Assembly (NCBI RefSeq): GCF_963678635.1
Contig: NC_087068.1
Span: 29,576,318-29,640,317 of the forward strand
DNA: 64,000 nucleotides
Direction: 5' to 3'
DNA from: Symsagittifera roscoffensis
Taxonomy: Eukaryota; Xenacoelomorpha; Acoela; Convolutidae
This document shows, one piece after another, positions 30,839 through 41,256 of this stretch. The position numbers and the translations under genes were made by a program. The notes below the pieces were generated by a model that was not told where the DNA came from, did not search any database, and was given only the letters and a program-made list of their open reading frames with translations. Within the stretch, counting starts at the first letter, position 1. Each line of letters begins with the position of its first letter.

Positions 30839-31219
30839 GAGTTACATTCGGCGAGAAATAATTTTTGTTAACTTCACTTTATAGGCATTAGAATTAAGTT
30901 TTAGGTTAGCTACTAGGGATTATGTTTTTATGTTATAATGTGAATATGTGATGTTTATGTGTTATAGTTTTGTTAGGGTATGTTTTATGTGATGTCTGTA
31001 TCATAGGGACCTGGAACACTCCAGGTACTGAAGGTGACAGCGCTCTTTTGTGTTATCTTGATGAGTTTGCAGGTGGACGATCCACCTTGGTTTTAGTTTT
31101 TAAATCAAGAACGAAAGAAAATTTCAATGGATCGTTTTTAAAAGATGTGAATGATGTTTTATCCTGAAAATACAACGGCATGAAATGATGGTTTAATGTC
31201 GTGACTTGCTTTTTAGATC
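30839..31219 (+). other. Spacer between macro-like ORF and SGNH-like ORF
   Basis: AT-rich, no coding sense. A short palindrome GGTGGACGATCCACC lies near 31074-31088. Confidence 0.5.
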
Positions 31220-33018
31220 TTGATTGATCCAATTTTGTTTATTGACTTTGAAGAACAAGATACACACAATAGGACGATGGTTGACACGAATGACTTAATG
31301 GAATTTGTCTCAGCGAGTCTAGGAGCGAATCTGGACGAGATATACCAGCGGCTGATCGACTGTGATTTTGCACAAGAGAAACCGGGACTGGCGATGTTTG
31401 TGGTCCCGCTCCTCAATGCGTTAGGACGAGAGGGTCGAGGGAATCGCCCCACTGAAGTAGCGTTGATGCTGGCCTTCGGTGAGTCCGGGACCGCCGAGAG
31501 AGGTCGAAACCGACTGATGAGATGGCGGCGAGGAGAAATGTCTGACCACGACTTGGCTCGTGAGCCGGGACTAGGCGAGCGGAGGGATCACCGGCTAGGT
31601 GAGATGTCCCTACCTGTTCAGCCAGTACAACCGCCCATCAGAGCGAAAAGACTACGTGATGGGCCGGACCCGTCACACTCAGCAGATTCTCCAACGGCTG
31701 CTCCTCCGTTGAAGAGAGTGAAGATGAATGAGATGGAGATCCAGATCTCGGAGACTGTTGAGACGTTGGAGAAGAAGGAAGAAAAGGATCATAGGGAGCT
31801 GTATACCAAGCTGGAGGAGTACAGGGCAATAGCTCGAGAAAGAGACGAGTAGAAGAAGACATCTCAGTCTGCCCCGAACCCCAGGAATACGATACCGGAT
31901 CCTTCAGACAACTATTTGGCTCCCCAGTTTCAGGAGTCATTCAATCAGGTGGCCAGAGCAGAGATGAATGAGATCAACCGGACCACTGTCCGGACGCTGG
32001 TTGAGGTCGTCCCTTCCCAACGCTTTGATCGTTCCTCGAGTAGCTCGGAGCGCATACCTCGAGCCATAGTACCAACGGGAACTACACATGGCAGAACGAC
32101 TCAGAAATCTCGCGTAGTGGACATCAGGAATAACCTAACGGTACGCAACCAATTCGTGCAAGTAGCCGCGGAGCATCCTCGAGCTTGTCTGAATGGCATG
32201 GGCTGGAACCCTGCCATAAGCAACCAGGCAATTTCCTCAGGGAGTCGTCATTTGGTTGTTGGAGATGGTTTAGTGAGGGATCTGAACGAGACCTTTGTCA
32301 GTGGTCAGACCACTGTTCTATCTTTTGGAAGGGCCTCCGTAGCTCAAGTCATCAAGATGATGGAGTTCCAGGGCGAGGATCACCCAGACACGTTGGTGAT
32401 ATTGCTCGGGACCAATGATGTTTCGAGCGTCCCTGTAACCCCAGAGGGCAAGTGGAGCCCCTATTGGTCTGCCTTCTGAACGAACTGAAGGAGAAATACA
32501 GACCCAGACTCGTGGCGCTGTGTACGATATCGCAGAACCCGGAGGTGGGCACGCCGGTGGCGGATTTTATGAACGGCAACGTGACCCGATGGAACGAGAT
32601 GACCCGCAGTCTGGTGAAAAGCAATCCCAGCGAGCTGCGACTCATGGATCTTGAGAACATGCTGCGCATGATTGATCATCTCGCGCTCACCAGAGATGGG
32701 ATACACTTCAACACCCAGCAAGGTAGACGCTGGATAAACGACGTGTTCCAGACGCAGATAGGGGAAATGGGGCAAGAATTGAGGACAACCAACTCACTGG
32801 CTCGGACCAGTTCGACTGGAGGAGGTACAGTGAGGCCTAATGTGCTCGAATCACTCGCCAATCGCCTCAGGCCCCTGGCAATGGAAACGGGTGCAACCGC
32901 TCCCGTTGCTCCAAGCTCAGATGTGAGAGAAAGGTTGGGGACTGCCCCTCCCCCTAGAAGACAACCGTTGGAGAGCCGACTTGGGAGATCAATTGACCAG
33001 AGTCAGACTAGCTCTTAG
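31220..33018 (+). pseudogene. SGNH/GDSL hydrolase-like ORF with novel N-terminal region
   Basis: 31220-31852 encodes an unknown N-terminal region and a charged coiled coil. After one in-frame TAG (31850-31852) the same frame continues to 32479, and a frame change links it to 32452-33018. The second part has the SGNH blocks: HLVVGDGLVRDL (block I, normally GDS), VILLGTNDVS (block III, GxND) and TRDGIHFNTQQG (block V, DxxH). The nucleophile Ser of block I is Gly. SGNH domains occur in ORF1 of some LINEs; finding one after integrase in a Ty3-like element is unexpected to me. Role unknown. Confidence 0.7.
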
Positions 33019-33173
33019 ACCATATCGAGGACGAGTAACCCGCCCGCCACGGCAACTCCTGCTCCTACAGGAAACCCGTTGACGAGCGTCACGCCGGCAG
33101 AAGGGATTGAGCCAACCAGCGTGCTGCTTGCTGTTGAAGACAGTATAAAACGGATATTTCAACGAACCTGAAC

Positions 33174-36095
33174 ATGAACACATTGACGTGTGGAGTGGAT
33201 GCAAAGAGGATGATGGGTGGAGATGGTCCCGTAGTGTCGGGATTATATCGAATACCGGGCGTGGACTGGCTGTTAGCGGAACAGGAACAGTTTAGTTCCG
33301 CGACCACGCTCAAGTTCGTGGACCTTGATGGATTGCCTCAGGACAATACCTTTGGGCCCTTGAATACCCGATCTCTTAAGGACGTCCGTTGGAGAGCCAG
33401 GGAATTGACGCCACCTTCCCAGAAGGGCAAATTCTTGACAGAGAATAAGCCCAAAAACAATATCATAAGATGTACAGGCAGTTCTCTAAACCACCCGGCC
33501 AGGCGCCCGGTGAGTATTCGAGACACTATCTCCGAGCGACCTCGGTGGAGGTGGACGATAGGAGATACGCGGGACTGAAGGCACCAGTGGGTGACAGCCT
33601 GTTTGCTGCCTATGATCCTCTGGATATAAAGGCTGTCAAATATCTGATAGTGGCAAGTTCAGACTATCTCTACACGCCTCGTTCCCTCTTTCGGCCCGAC
33701 GTGATTTTCTTGACAGCGCATAAGTTAGACTGGGGCAATCAGTAGGCATGACGATAAGCGTGCGGAGGACGATCAGCATGGATCCGCAGGTGATAGTAAT
33801 TGCCGGCTCGAATGACCACCTGCAGAGCAGAGGGTTGTTGTCCCGTCTGACAGATGGATCAATTCCAAACAATGAAGGCATAGGGGAGTCTATAATGACG
33901 TTGCTCTCAGCCATGACCGAAGTAGAGGCATCAGTGCAACGACACTTCGTCAAGAATGTGGTGAAGATCATTTTTGTGCTATCACCGGGGTACGCCACAT
34001 TGCCAGAACCCTTACAATTTGTGTACACGATGGTCACAACTTTAGCTGAGGGACAATTCAGCGTGATAATGTCCGCGCCGAACAGAATAGTGGACCCAAA
34101 TGATTATTACCCACCCCGTTTTGAGCTTACTGCCATCTGGGCTGACATTTCCAATGCCATCCAGGGATTCAAGGATTGCAGCACAACTCGGTTGGTGCTG
34201 GATGAAGTACTGGGGTTGGAGCTGTCCAACTTCGCCAGATTACTGAGGTTGAGGCCAGGAGTAGATGATGATCACTTGTTAGTACAACAGGTGGCCAATG
34301 ACCTCTGGTTCAGACAGATGGATTATGTTAGAAATGAACAAGGGAGGACGGTCAGAAGAAATATGACATCGGCAGAAGAGGACCTCATGGCGTTGGCCTT
34401 GAGCACGAAGCCACACACCAATGCATGGTTGTGTTTGTCGCCAAGAGTGTGTACCTTAGGAGAAGACGCGTTCGAGTATGCACCGGCAGTAATCAAGGAG
34501 ATACACACTTATCTGAAGAACTTGTTCAACGAGAGGGAGTTAGCCGGAGGCATGATGTTACAGTTGATGCAAGACGTGAACATGATGTCGCTAGATAGAT
34601 TCCAAGCTAATATTTTGGCCACGAGGGCACAATATGAGAGATCAGACGCTCTCTTGGGTGGAATGGGAGTGGGATGGACGCATTTCTTCCTCTCAACGTG
34701 TTACCCGAGGGCCTCCTGGAATCTGATCGCGAGCTTCGTCAAGGACATCCGGAAACTGCCGATTGGTATGGAACTGTACGTGACGTTTGGTCACGAGAAT
34801 TTTGTGAAGGGACCTGCGAATCTCTTCACCCAAGCGTTGGCGGACCTGAGATTGGATGGTTCCTTACCCTGATCGCCATGACATGTGGTCGGTTGGGCTA
34901 TTTGTTCGTGCTTTTACGCTACCCCGAACAACTGCAGGGAGCGAGTCGAGAATTCAACACGCAGTTGGAAACCGCCTCATACAGGAAGATGAAGGATTCG
35001 AGGATACTCTTGCTCCAGTACCTCCTGCAACAGAATAGGAGTATCACAGAAGAGGACAAGGTGGCAACGGGAGCGAGTGAATGCAAACAGTATTGTGGCA
35101 TGCCCTTGCTGACAGATCTGGCTGTGATGATGCGGATCGATCCGCTGGCTCTGGTCCATGGACTAAGGGAGTTCGTCACGGTGGTGTACGGACCTGCGAT
35201 GTCATACGTGTTCCCAGACGTGCAAGTGAAGGCATACAGGAACTCGGTGTTGTACGTCAACCTAGTCTCCGTTGTGGATTGTTCCGTGCTGAATTGGGTG
35301 GAACAGAAAGAGTTGAGAAGATTGGCCAGCGACGACAGGTTATTCGGAAGGATAGCGGAGCCGGGATGGATGTTGATGGACTTCAACAACAACTTCAAGT
35401 GCAGAATGGGCGGCGAGGACCTTTCCCATGTCCAGTTTAATCCAAAGCTTTGGAATCTGCGACCAGTGGTGAAGGATTCAGGAGAGGCGATGCGGGTCCC
35501 ACTTTGGCCGGAAGCATATGCACACGTCAAAGAGAATCAGCAAGTGTGGCTTTCCGGATCCAGGCCGCTGCCGGACCAATGTCCCCGATATCCACCGATA
35601 AGGAGGATGTTGTTGGGGGTCACGTCTCCTGTCATTGCCCCTCGCATCGGAGCGGCTCGCGATGCGGAAGAGAAAATGCGGAAATGGAGTGAAGGGATGG
35701 AGCCGCGCTTCATCAGTTGGAATGTTGCGGTCATGCACACGTTCGACTTCACGTGTCCTGATGCATGGAGCCGGAAGAGGATCAAGGCACCACCTTCCAG
35801 GAGGTCAGGGGTTTCCGCTGACGTGTGGAATGATGTGTATATACCAGCCGATGATTGGTCACGATTGAAACGGCCAGGAGAAGTGAAGGTGATACTATTG
35901 GAAGTGGCAAAGGAGTGCGGAGGAGGCACGTACATAACGATCGACGAGCTGGCGCCATATGGCGACGAATCGGTGGAATTCCTGATTAATGAGGAGTTAC
36001 TCAGGGGATCTGACTTTACCGGCGGGGCCGGACTCTTGCATGAACATGCGGCAAGGCCCTTCAGGACCTGGGCCGAGACCAGACACGAACGATGA
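33174..36095 (+). pseudogene. Large unrecognised ORF of the giant LTR element
   Basis: Successive overlapping frames 33174-33578, 33470-33745, 33748-34872 and 34674-36095 appear to be one protein of about 900-950 residues, broken by two or three frameshifts. Strand-like segments YLIVASSDYLY, DVIFLTAHKLDW and VIVIAGSNDHL recall a second, degenerate SGNH fold (GxND-like). The C-terminal 450 residues (for example MTCGRLGYLFVLLRYPEQ) match nothing I know. Confidence 0.6.
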
Positions 36096-36975
36096 TGAAC
36101 AGATGGATCAGGACGACGCTCACATGGAGGGAAAGGGAGACAAGTCGAATGGATTGGACCTAGGAGCGTTGAGAGAGACTTGCTGCAATACCAGTTCAGT
36201 GAAGACGACGACGGGGAAGTCGATGGGAATCTATTGCTGATGACACCATCGTCTTTCGTGTCCCCTACGAGGGAGGCGTCGGCCAGCTTATTCCTAGTGA
36301 ATCCAATAGGCCTGGCAATGGACTACCGGAGTAGGGACATACAGAAACTGCTCCATGAATCACCAAGGAGGAGAAGAGATGACGAGACCATGGGGGTATC
36401 CTTCCTGAGCACATTATCTGAAGAGGAGTGGGACGGATACCAGAGTGAGCTTGAACGCAAGGCAGGAGTGATCTGGAACCGAGTGACCTTCATTGAAAGG
36501 ACATGGGACGTGATACGCAGGTACGGGACGCAGTCCGTAATGAAGGTGGGGTTGAACCAACCCATCATGCGCGAGGTTCTGGAGAAACTGATGAGCTCCG
36601 TAGAGTCTGATGTTCTGCCCGAGCCAGTTACAGAGGACAGTCACGAGAAAATAATTCGTCATGCGAGCCAAGAAATGGCTGAAGAGGTTGAAAGGGAAGA
36701 CAGAAAGCAAAACTGTGAATCAGAAAGTGGTGAAGTCGAAAGCCAGTGCAGTGGTGGCCTCGTTGGCAAGAGTAGCTCGTCCAAGTGATAGTGGACAAGG
36801 AGATGGCGCGACGCTAGCGGAGGGAGAAAAAGAGAACCTGATACCCCCTATGCTATTGGCAGGTTTGACCACAACGGCCACAAGATCGAAGAAAAGCGCA
36901 CGGACTTTGGCGGACAGTGTGGATCTGGGGGACTTGATGATTACAAGTCCTCGCGAAACAACATGGCCCGGATGA
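36096..36975 (+). pseudogene. Unrecognised acidic/basic ORF of the giant LTR element
   Basis: Coding sense continues in shifting frames: NDDEQMDQDDAHMEGKGDK (to about 36170), then 36180-36788 (TLSEEEWDGYQSELERKAG, hydrophilic and helical), then a basic tail to 36975. No known domain. Confidence 0.5.
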
Positions 36976-37067
36976 AGCTGGAGGGACAACTCGGCATAGT
37001 CGAGTATAGTCGGATCACAGTCCCAGACTCAGTCCACATGGGAGATCCAGCAGGGTGTTAGGTAGAG

Positions 37068-37685
37068 ATGCTTAAGGCAAGGAATTCCGCGAGATGGCAC
37101 TTGATGGCCTGGAACGGGAAGCAAGCCATGCAAGAGTATTTGAAGGAGCTGACGGAGAACTCTAATCTGAGTCGGAAAGAATGCGGCACGGTGATGTCCT
37201 CGGAGGCAAATGAAATCGGGCTGGAAAAACTGTTAGAAATCTCTTGGAGGGCGGCCCACCTAAGACACTTCGACGAGACGATGTATGCACCTGCGACGGT
37301 ACGACTGGCCTGGTGTTTGATGGGAATCAAGAAGTCGGAATATGAGGCCAACAACGACTCGAAATCAAAGGAACATCAACTGGAATTGATGGAAGCCCTG
37401 CGAGTGTTGATTTCTAGAGACGATTCGACGATAGCCTGGGCTAAGCGTAAAGATGCCCTTTGCTTTGTGAGGTTCGTGGTAGATCGTATTCCCACTCCTG
37501 TGTTGGAAGAATGCATAAAAACCATTCGGCAAGGGGGAGTTGATCGTGAACAGAAATTTCTGAGGGCACTCCTGGAGCTATATCAGGATATGCCGCTGCT
37601 CATACCAAATAAGGAATCGAACGACATGGAAAGCTATCACAGGTTGGAAGAAGTGAGAAGATACTCCAACAAGAAGTTGAAATGA
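37068..37685 (+). CDS. Unrecognised helical ORF of the giant LTR element
   Basis: An unbroken 205-codon frame, one of the few in this region, rich in Glu, Lys and Leu (ALRVLISRDDSTIAWAKRKD). It looks all-helical. No similarity recognised. The start ATG at 37068 follows a TAG by a few bases. Confidence 0.5.
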   Translation: MLKARNSARWHLMAWNGKQAMQEYLKELTENSNLSRKECGTVMSSEANEIGLEKLLEISWRAAHLRHFDETMYAPATVRLAWCLMGIKKSEYEANNDSKSKEHQLELMEALRVLISRDDSTIAWAKRKDALCFVRFVVDRIPTPVLEECIKTIRQGGVDREQKFLRALLELYQDMPLLIPNKESNDMESYHRLEEVRRYSNKKLK

Positions 37686-37840
37686 GCCGGGAGTCAATTG
37701 AAGCAGTCAGAAGGCAGAAGGACTATGCAACATTGGGGATGTTAAAGTCGTTCTAATATGTATTAGGTATACCAGGGATGGCGTACAATCCCTTCGTTGG
37801 CGAGGAAACCAAGGAAGCATATTTTGACTATGAGTAAGTT

Positions 37841-39106
37841 GTGGGACTTGATTTCTGGGTCGAGCGAGTCAAGGAGACTGGCATGTTGATTCTGGAACAA
37901 CCCAAGCTGGGAATCATTTTGGAGGAACGAGTGGTCGAACCCTCGGTTCTCGAGCAAAAGGGGCAAGTGAGCTTTGATTGTGGTTCTTGGGACGGTCCCT
38001 TGAAGACCAGCTTAGTAACCATGTGGGAGCTCATGAAGCTTTCCTGGTGTCCACATCCAAACGCCGGTTTAATCTGGGATTTGACGGCAGCTGTCACAAT
38101 GGACTTGGATGATGACGCGAGTCTACACGATTTGGCCATGATACACCATCTGCTGGCCCTGAAAATAACGAAGCAGAAGGGCGGACCATCCACGGAACCA
38201 GTCGAGGGAAATCTCTCAGGTAATTGGTTGAGACAGGGCACCTGTCTAGCCCACAGTAGTGGAATGGACGGACACGTGTGCAATTTAAGGCATTGCCTGA
38301 ATACGCTGAGTAAGCAGCATTGCCAACTGGCTCAATTGTATGGGAGATTGAGCATGTCGGACAAGAGTGGAATGGAGTTGATTGCGGACTGTCATGGAGT
38401 AACGGAAGTGAACTTGATCACTGCCATGGGATTTTGCAGTATGAAGAGCTCTATAGAATCAATGGAACATCTAGAGCGTGCCCATGGGCTAGTAACGTCC
38501 CTTAGTGTGGAAGTGTTCACTGGAGCATTGCAGACTGAGCAAAAGATTGGAGGTTGGCGAGAGGCTCTGGAGAACGAGATGAATTTGAAAGACAGCGAGG
38601 CCTATCATAGACCTACTGGTTCGTAATATCTGGTGGGCTCGAGCTCTGCACCATTTTGCAATAGTAGGTACTCTACGCACATGGTGGTGATAGACGCGAG
38701 GACGCAGCACGTGTTGGTCGACCAACTCTTCTCTGTGCCAAAGTGCGTGAGGTTGGCCAGGATGTCGGAGAGGTCATATGATTTTCTGACGAATATCATT
38801 CGGGCCGTCCCGAAGAGATCTGAAGGCGAGTTGCAGGACGTAGCGGGTGAAGAGTTTATGAGGTTGAGTGAGGGTAATGTGAGTGAATTCCAGAAGAAGA
38901 AGGCAAGCGGAGCGTTACCCACCAAAATCCCCTCCATGGATGAAAAGGACGATGTACACGGGATTATGATGGAAGTGACTGAAAGGTTCAGGGCACCGGA
39001 CCCGAGGGAACCTTTTGATGACCCATGGGTAGTATCCTTGTCACTGCCTGGCGCAGACGTTATGGTACCCCAAACGCGGGCATCTGGTGTTAGTGTGGGA
39101 CGCTGA
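37841..39106 (+). pseudogene. Unrecognised ORF of the giant LTR element
   Basis: Frames 37841-38626 and 38633-39106 abut with a stop between them, and both have a biased coding composition. The first has several Cys/His residues (LIWDLTAAVTMDLDDDAS; GMDGHVCNLRHCLNTLSKQH), possibly metal-binding. No family recognised. Confidence 0.5.
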
Positions 39107-39346
39107 GGAGTTGTACTACACGGGATTGTCCGACCAAAATCAACAAGTGTCAATCGTGGTGGTTAGTGCCATGCTGGCTGTGAGATGATGAGAAGCTAAA
39201 GCGGGCACGGGTGAGCAGGAGACGGCCGTGCCAACACCTGAGCAATTAGGCAACGTGAAAATGAATCACAATTTTGATCTTTTAAGAACCGCTGCAAGGT
39301 TCTGAGGATACCCAAAGCCATTGAGAGGATATGGTCGAGGCAAAGC

Positions 39347-39679
39347 TTGATGCCTTGGTTCCGTGCGGTGATGACATCATGGATGTATGAACGCGCGAAG
39401 CGTCATATTTCTAGGAACACGGAAGCATATCAATCCTTCCAGCTAGATATAGGAACGGGAGCCTATAAGAGAGCATTCCTAACGCACAGAAACGCTGTTA
39501 CCACGGTGGTGAAGCGAGTAGCTGGAGCGCCTTGTGTTACTGAGGCAGAAAAGAGAGAGGTCTTACGAGCCTACCTAGAATGGAGTGTGAGCCTGTGCCT
39601 GCACAACAGCTTTTGCAGGAACCCGGAGCAAAAGGTGAATGTGGACTTGCTAACTTGTTGCAAACCGAGGCTGTTATAG
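39347..39679 (+). pseudogene. Last coding-like fragment before the 3' LTR
   Basis: 110 codons, basic at the start (YERAKRHISRNTEAYQSFQ), unrecognised. It ends about 110 bp before a purine-rich tract. Confidence 0.4.
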
Positions 39680-39790
39680 CAGGAGAGTTGGGGCACGGCC
39701 CGCAACTCCGTGGACATGCTGGAGAAATTCCTAGAAGACAGTGAGACCGAAGAACAAGGACAAGAAGCAATGAAGTGACGAAGACGTGAC

Positions 39791-39810
39791 AAGAGATGGA
39801 AGGAGGAAAA
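39791..39810 (+). promoter_or_regulatory. Candidate polypurine tract of piece 1
   Basis: AAGAGATGGAAGGAGGAAAA, 19 purines of 20, lies 3' of the last ORF, as expected for plus-strand priming. A TG at 39817 just after it is one possible LTR start. Confidence 0.45.
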
Positions 39811-39973
39811 CGTAATTGTCTTTGTGCGTCAAAACTTATACCAATCAACTAAGATTGATCAATGAAACTTTTAAACTTTTTGTTTTGTGAGGGCTGAATT
39901 GAAAGCAAACCTTGTTATTGTTGATTTGTTGCAATTGTTAAATGTTAGTGAAATTTTTAGTTGATGCTACTTA

Positions 39974-40006
39974 TATATAATTATATATATAGAGAGAGAG
40001 AGAGAG
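39974..40006. repeat. TA/GA microsatellite
   Basis: A TATATATA run followed by seven or more GA repeats. Confidence 0.9.
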
Positions 40007-40469
40007 CATAGGTGAGTATATTTACCTATTTAAACATTACTGAAGTTTTTAACCTGTGTAAGACACGTGTTCACTGTGTGGCGACCTGGTAGGTTTGGGT
40101 ACGCTCGCTCGAAGAGGGTGAGTACCTCATTACCTTTCCTAGCCACAGAGTTTTTTAGCTTTAATATTGAGGACGACAGCATAAATAACTGAATATTTTT
40201 CGTGAGTGACATTAACTTAATTTTAACGGATGCGTGGCCGTGCCACGTCCGAAATTTTAAATCAAGCGAGTGTGAAAAAAAATTTTATGGCGAGATGACG
40301 TAAGTAGTCAGAAAAGAAATTTTATCTAGGACACTCCTCATGGTGCAAATTTTGTGGAAATTTTGAAAGGCAGTGAGATGTAGTATGATGCCATTTGTGA
40401 CACGTAGTGAGTTGAGGTCGAGTAGTTAAATTTCGTTTTCTAATGCGATTTGTAAGATTGATTATAGAG

Positions 40470-41256
40470 AACTGGAACACTACTTGACGATAACCCGGTG
40501 TTATGCGATCAATGGGGACATTGATTGGGACAGCTTAACCTTGCGGCACAACACGTGAAAGAATTAGAGGCCTTAACGATCATTTATTAGTAAAAAGGAA
40601 GGTCAGAATACTCTGGAAATTTTAATTTTCAAAATTTCGAATTGTGACGTCACATTTGTGAGAAATGCTAAAACGGCCATTTTGAGCCGAAAAACAGAAG
40701 AAAACCGAATAATAACCGAAGTAGCAAGAGACAGTCGATAGAAGATATAGAAAAAACGAAGCCACTTATTGTGACGATCACGCACGATAAGACAGCTAAT
40801 TAGAGACGACAGCCGGAAAGGAGGCTTCAGTGGGGAAGGAGAAAAGAGCAGTACCCTCCCGTGCCATAAATTGGGAGTAATAACGACGTTATTACAGTGA
40901 AATCACGGAAGCGGAGGCTCGGCAACCCAGAGACAGTATATGGTGAAGGACTATAAAGAACTGATTTTTTAGCTACTCTGAATCCATAAACCTTCGAATT
41001 AACACCGATATTATCTGATTTTTCAGAAGTTGATTTTAGAGGTTGAGTTTGCATGTAAACGAAAGCTGATTAAAAGTTGTTTGACTGATGGCCTGAAAAT
41101 AGTAACTTTTTACGTAGCCCTAGACAGACCAGAAAATCAACTGGCTAGGTCGAGACGGTGAAAAACGAGTAGAATTTAGGTAACTGACGCAGGCCAGTCG
41201 TTAATATGTACTTTTTCTACGCTCCGTCACTGTGTAGTTTTTGGGCGAATGTTACA
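40470..41256 (+). mobile_element. 3' LTR of piece 1 (5' limit unresolved)
   Basis: Aligns by eye with 56290-57157 over most of its length, including GGCTTCAGTGGGG blocks and the end GGGCGAATGTTACA. The right end is exact because foreign integrase sequence follows at 41257. The left end is uncertain: candidates are TGTC at 39817, directly after the purine tract, and TGTAAG at 40056. Confidence 0.75.

Larger units (their letters stand above)
28845..41256 (+). mobile_element. Giant Ty3/Gypsy-like LTR retrotransposon, piece 1 (integrase core to 3' LTR)
   Basis: Plus-strand coding sequence of near-even base composition, unlike the AT-rich host DNA. Order: integrase core, pol tail, macro-domain-like ORF, SGNH-like ORF, several unrecognised ORFs, polypurine tract candidate, 3' LTR ending in GGGCGAATGTTACA at 41256. 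The LTR end matches those of pieces 2 and 3, which places this piece in the same family. Everything upstream of the integrase core is missing. The extra coding region between integrase and LTR is about 9.5 kb, far more than an env gene needs. Frameshifts and stops show it is not recent. Confidence 0.8.

Noticed and set aside
31074-31088. GGTGGACGATCCACC as an operator or tRNA arm
   Set aside because: A single short palindrome without further structure; no tRNA cloverleaf fits.
31220-39679. Integrated large DNA virus or host gene cluster
   Set aside because: The block lies between integrase and a matching LTR on one strand with no introns, so membership in the retroelement is simpler. Not fully excluded.
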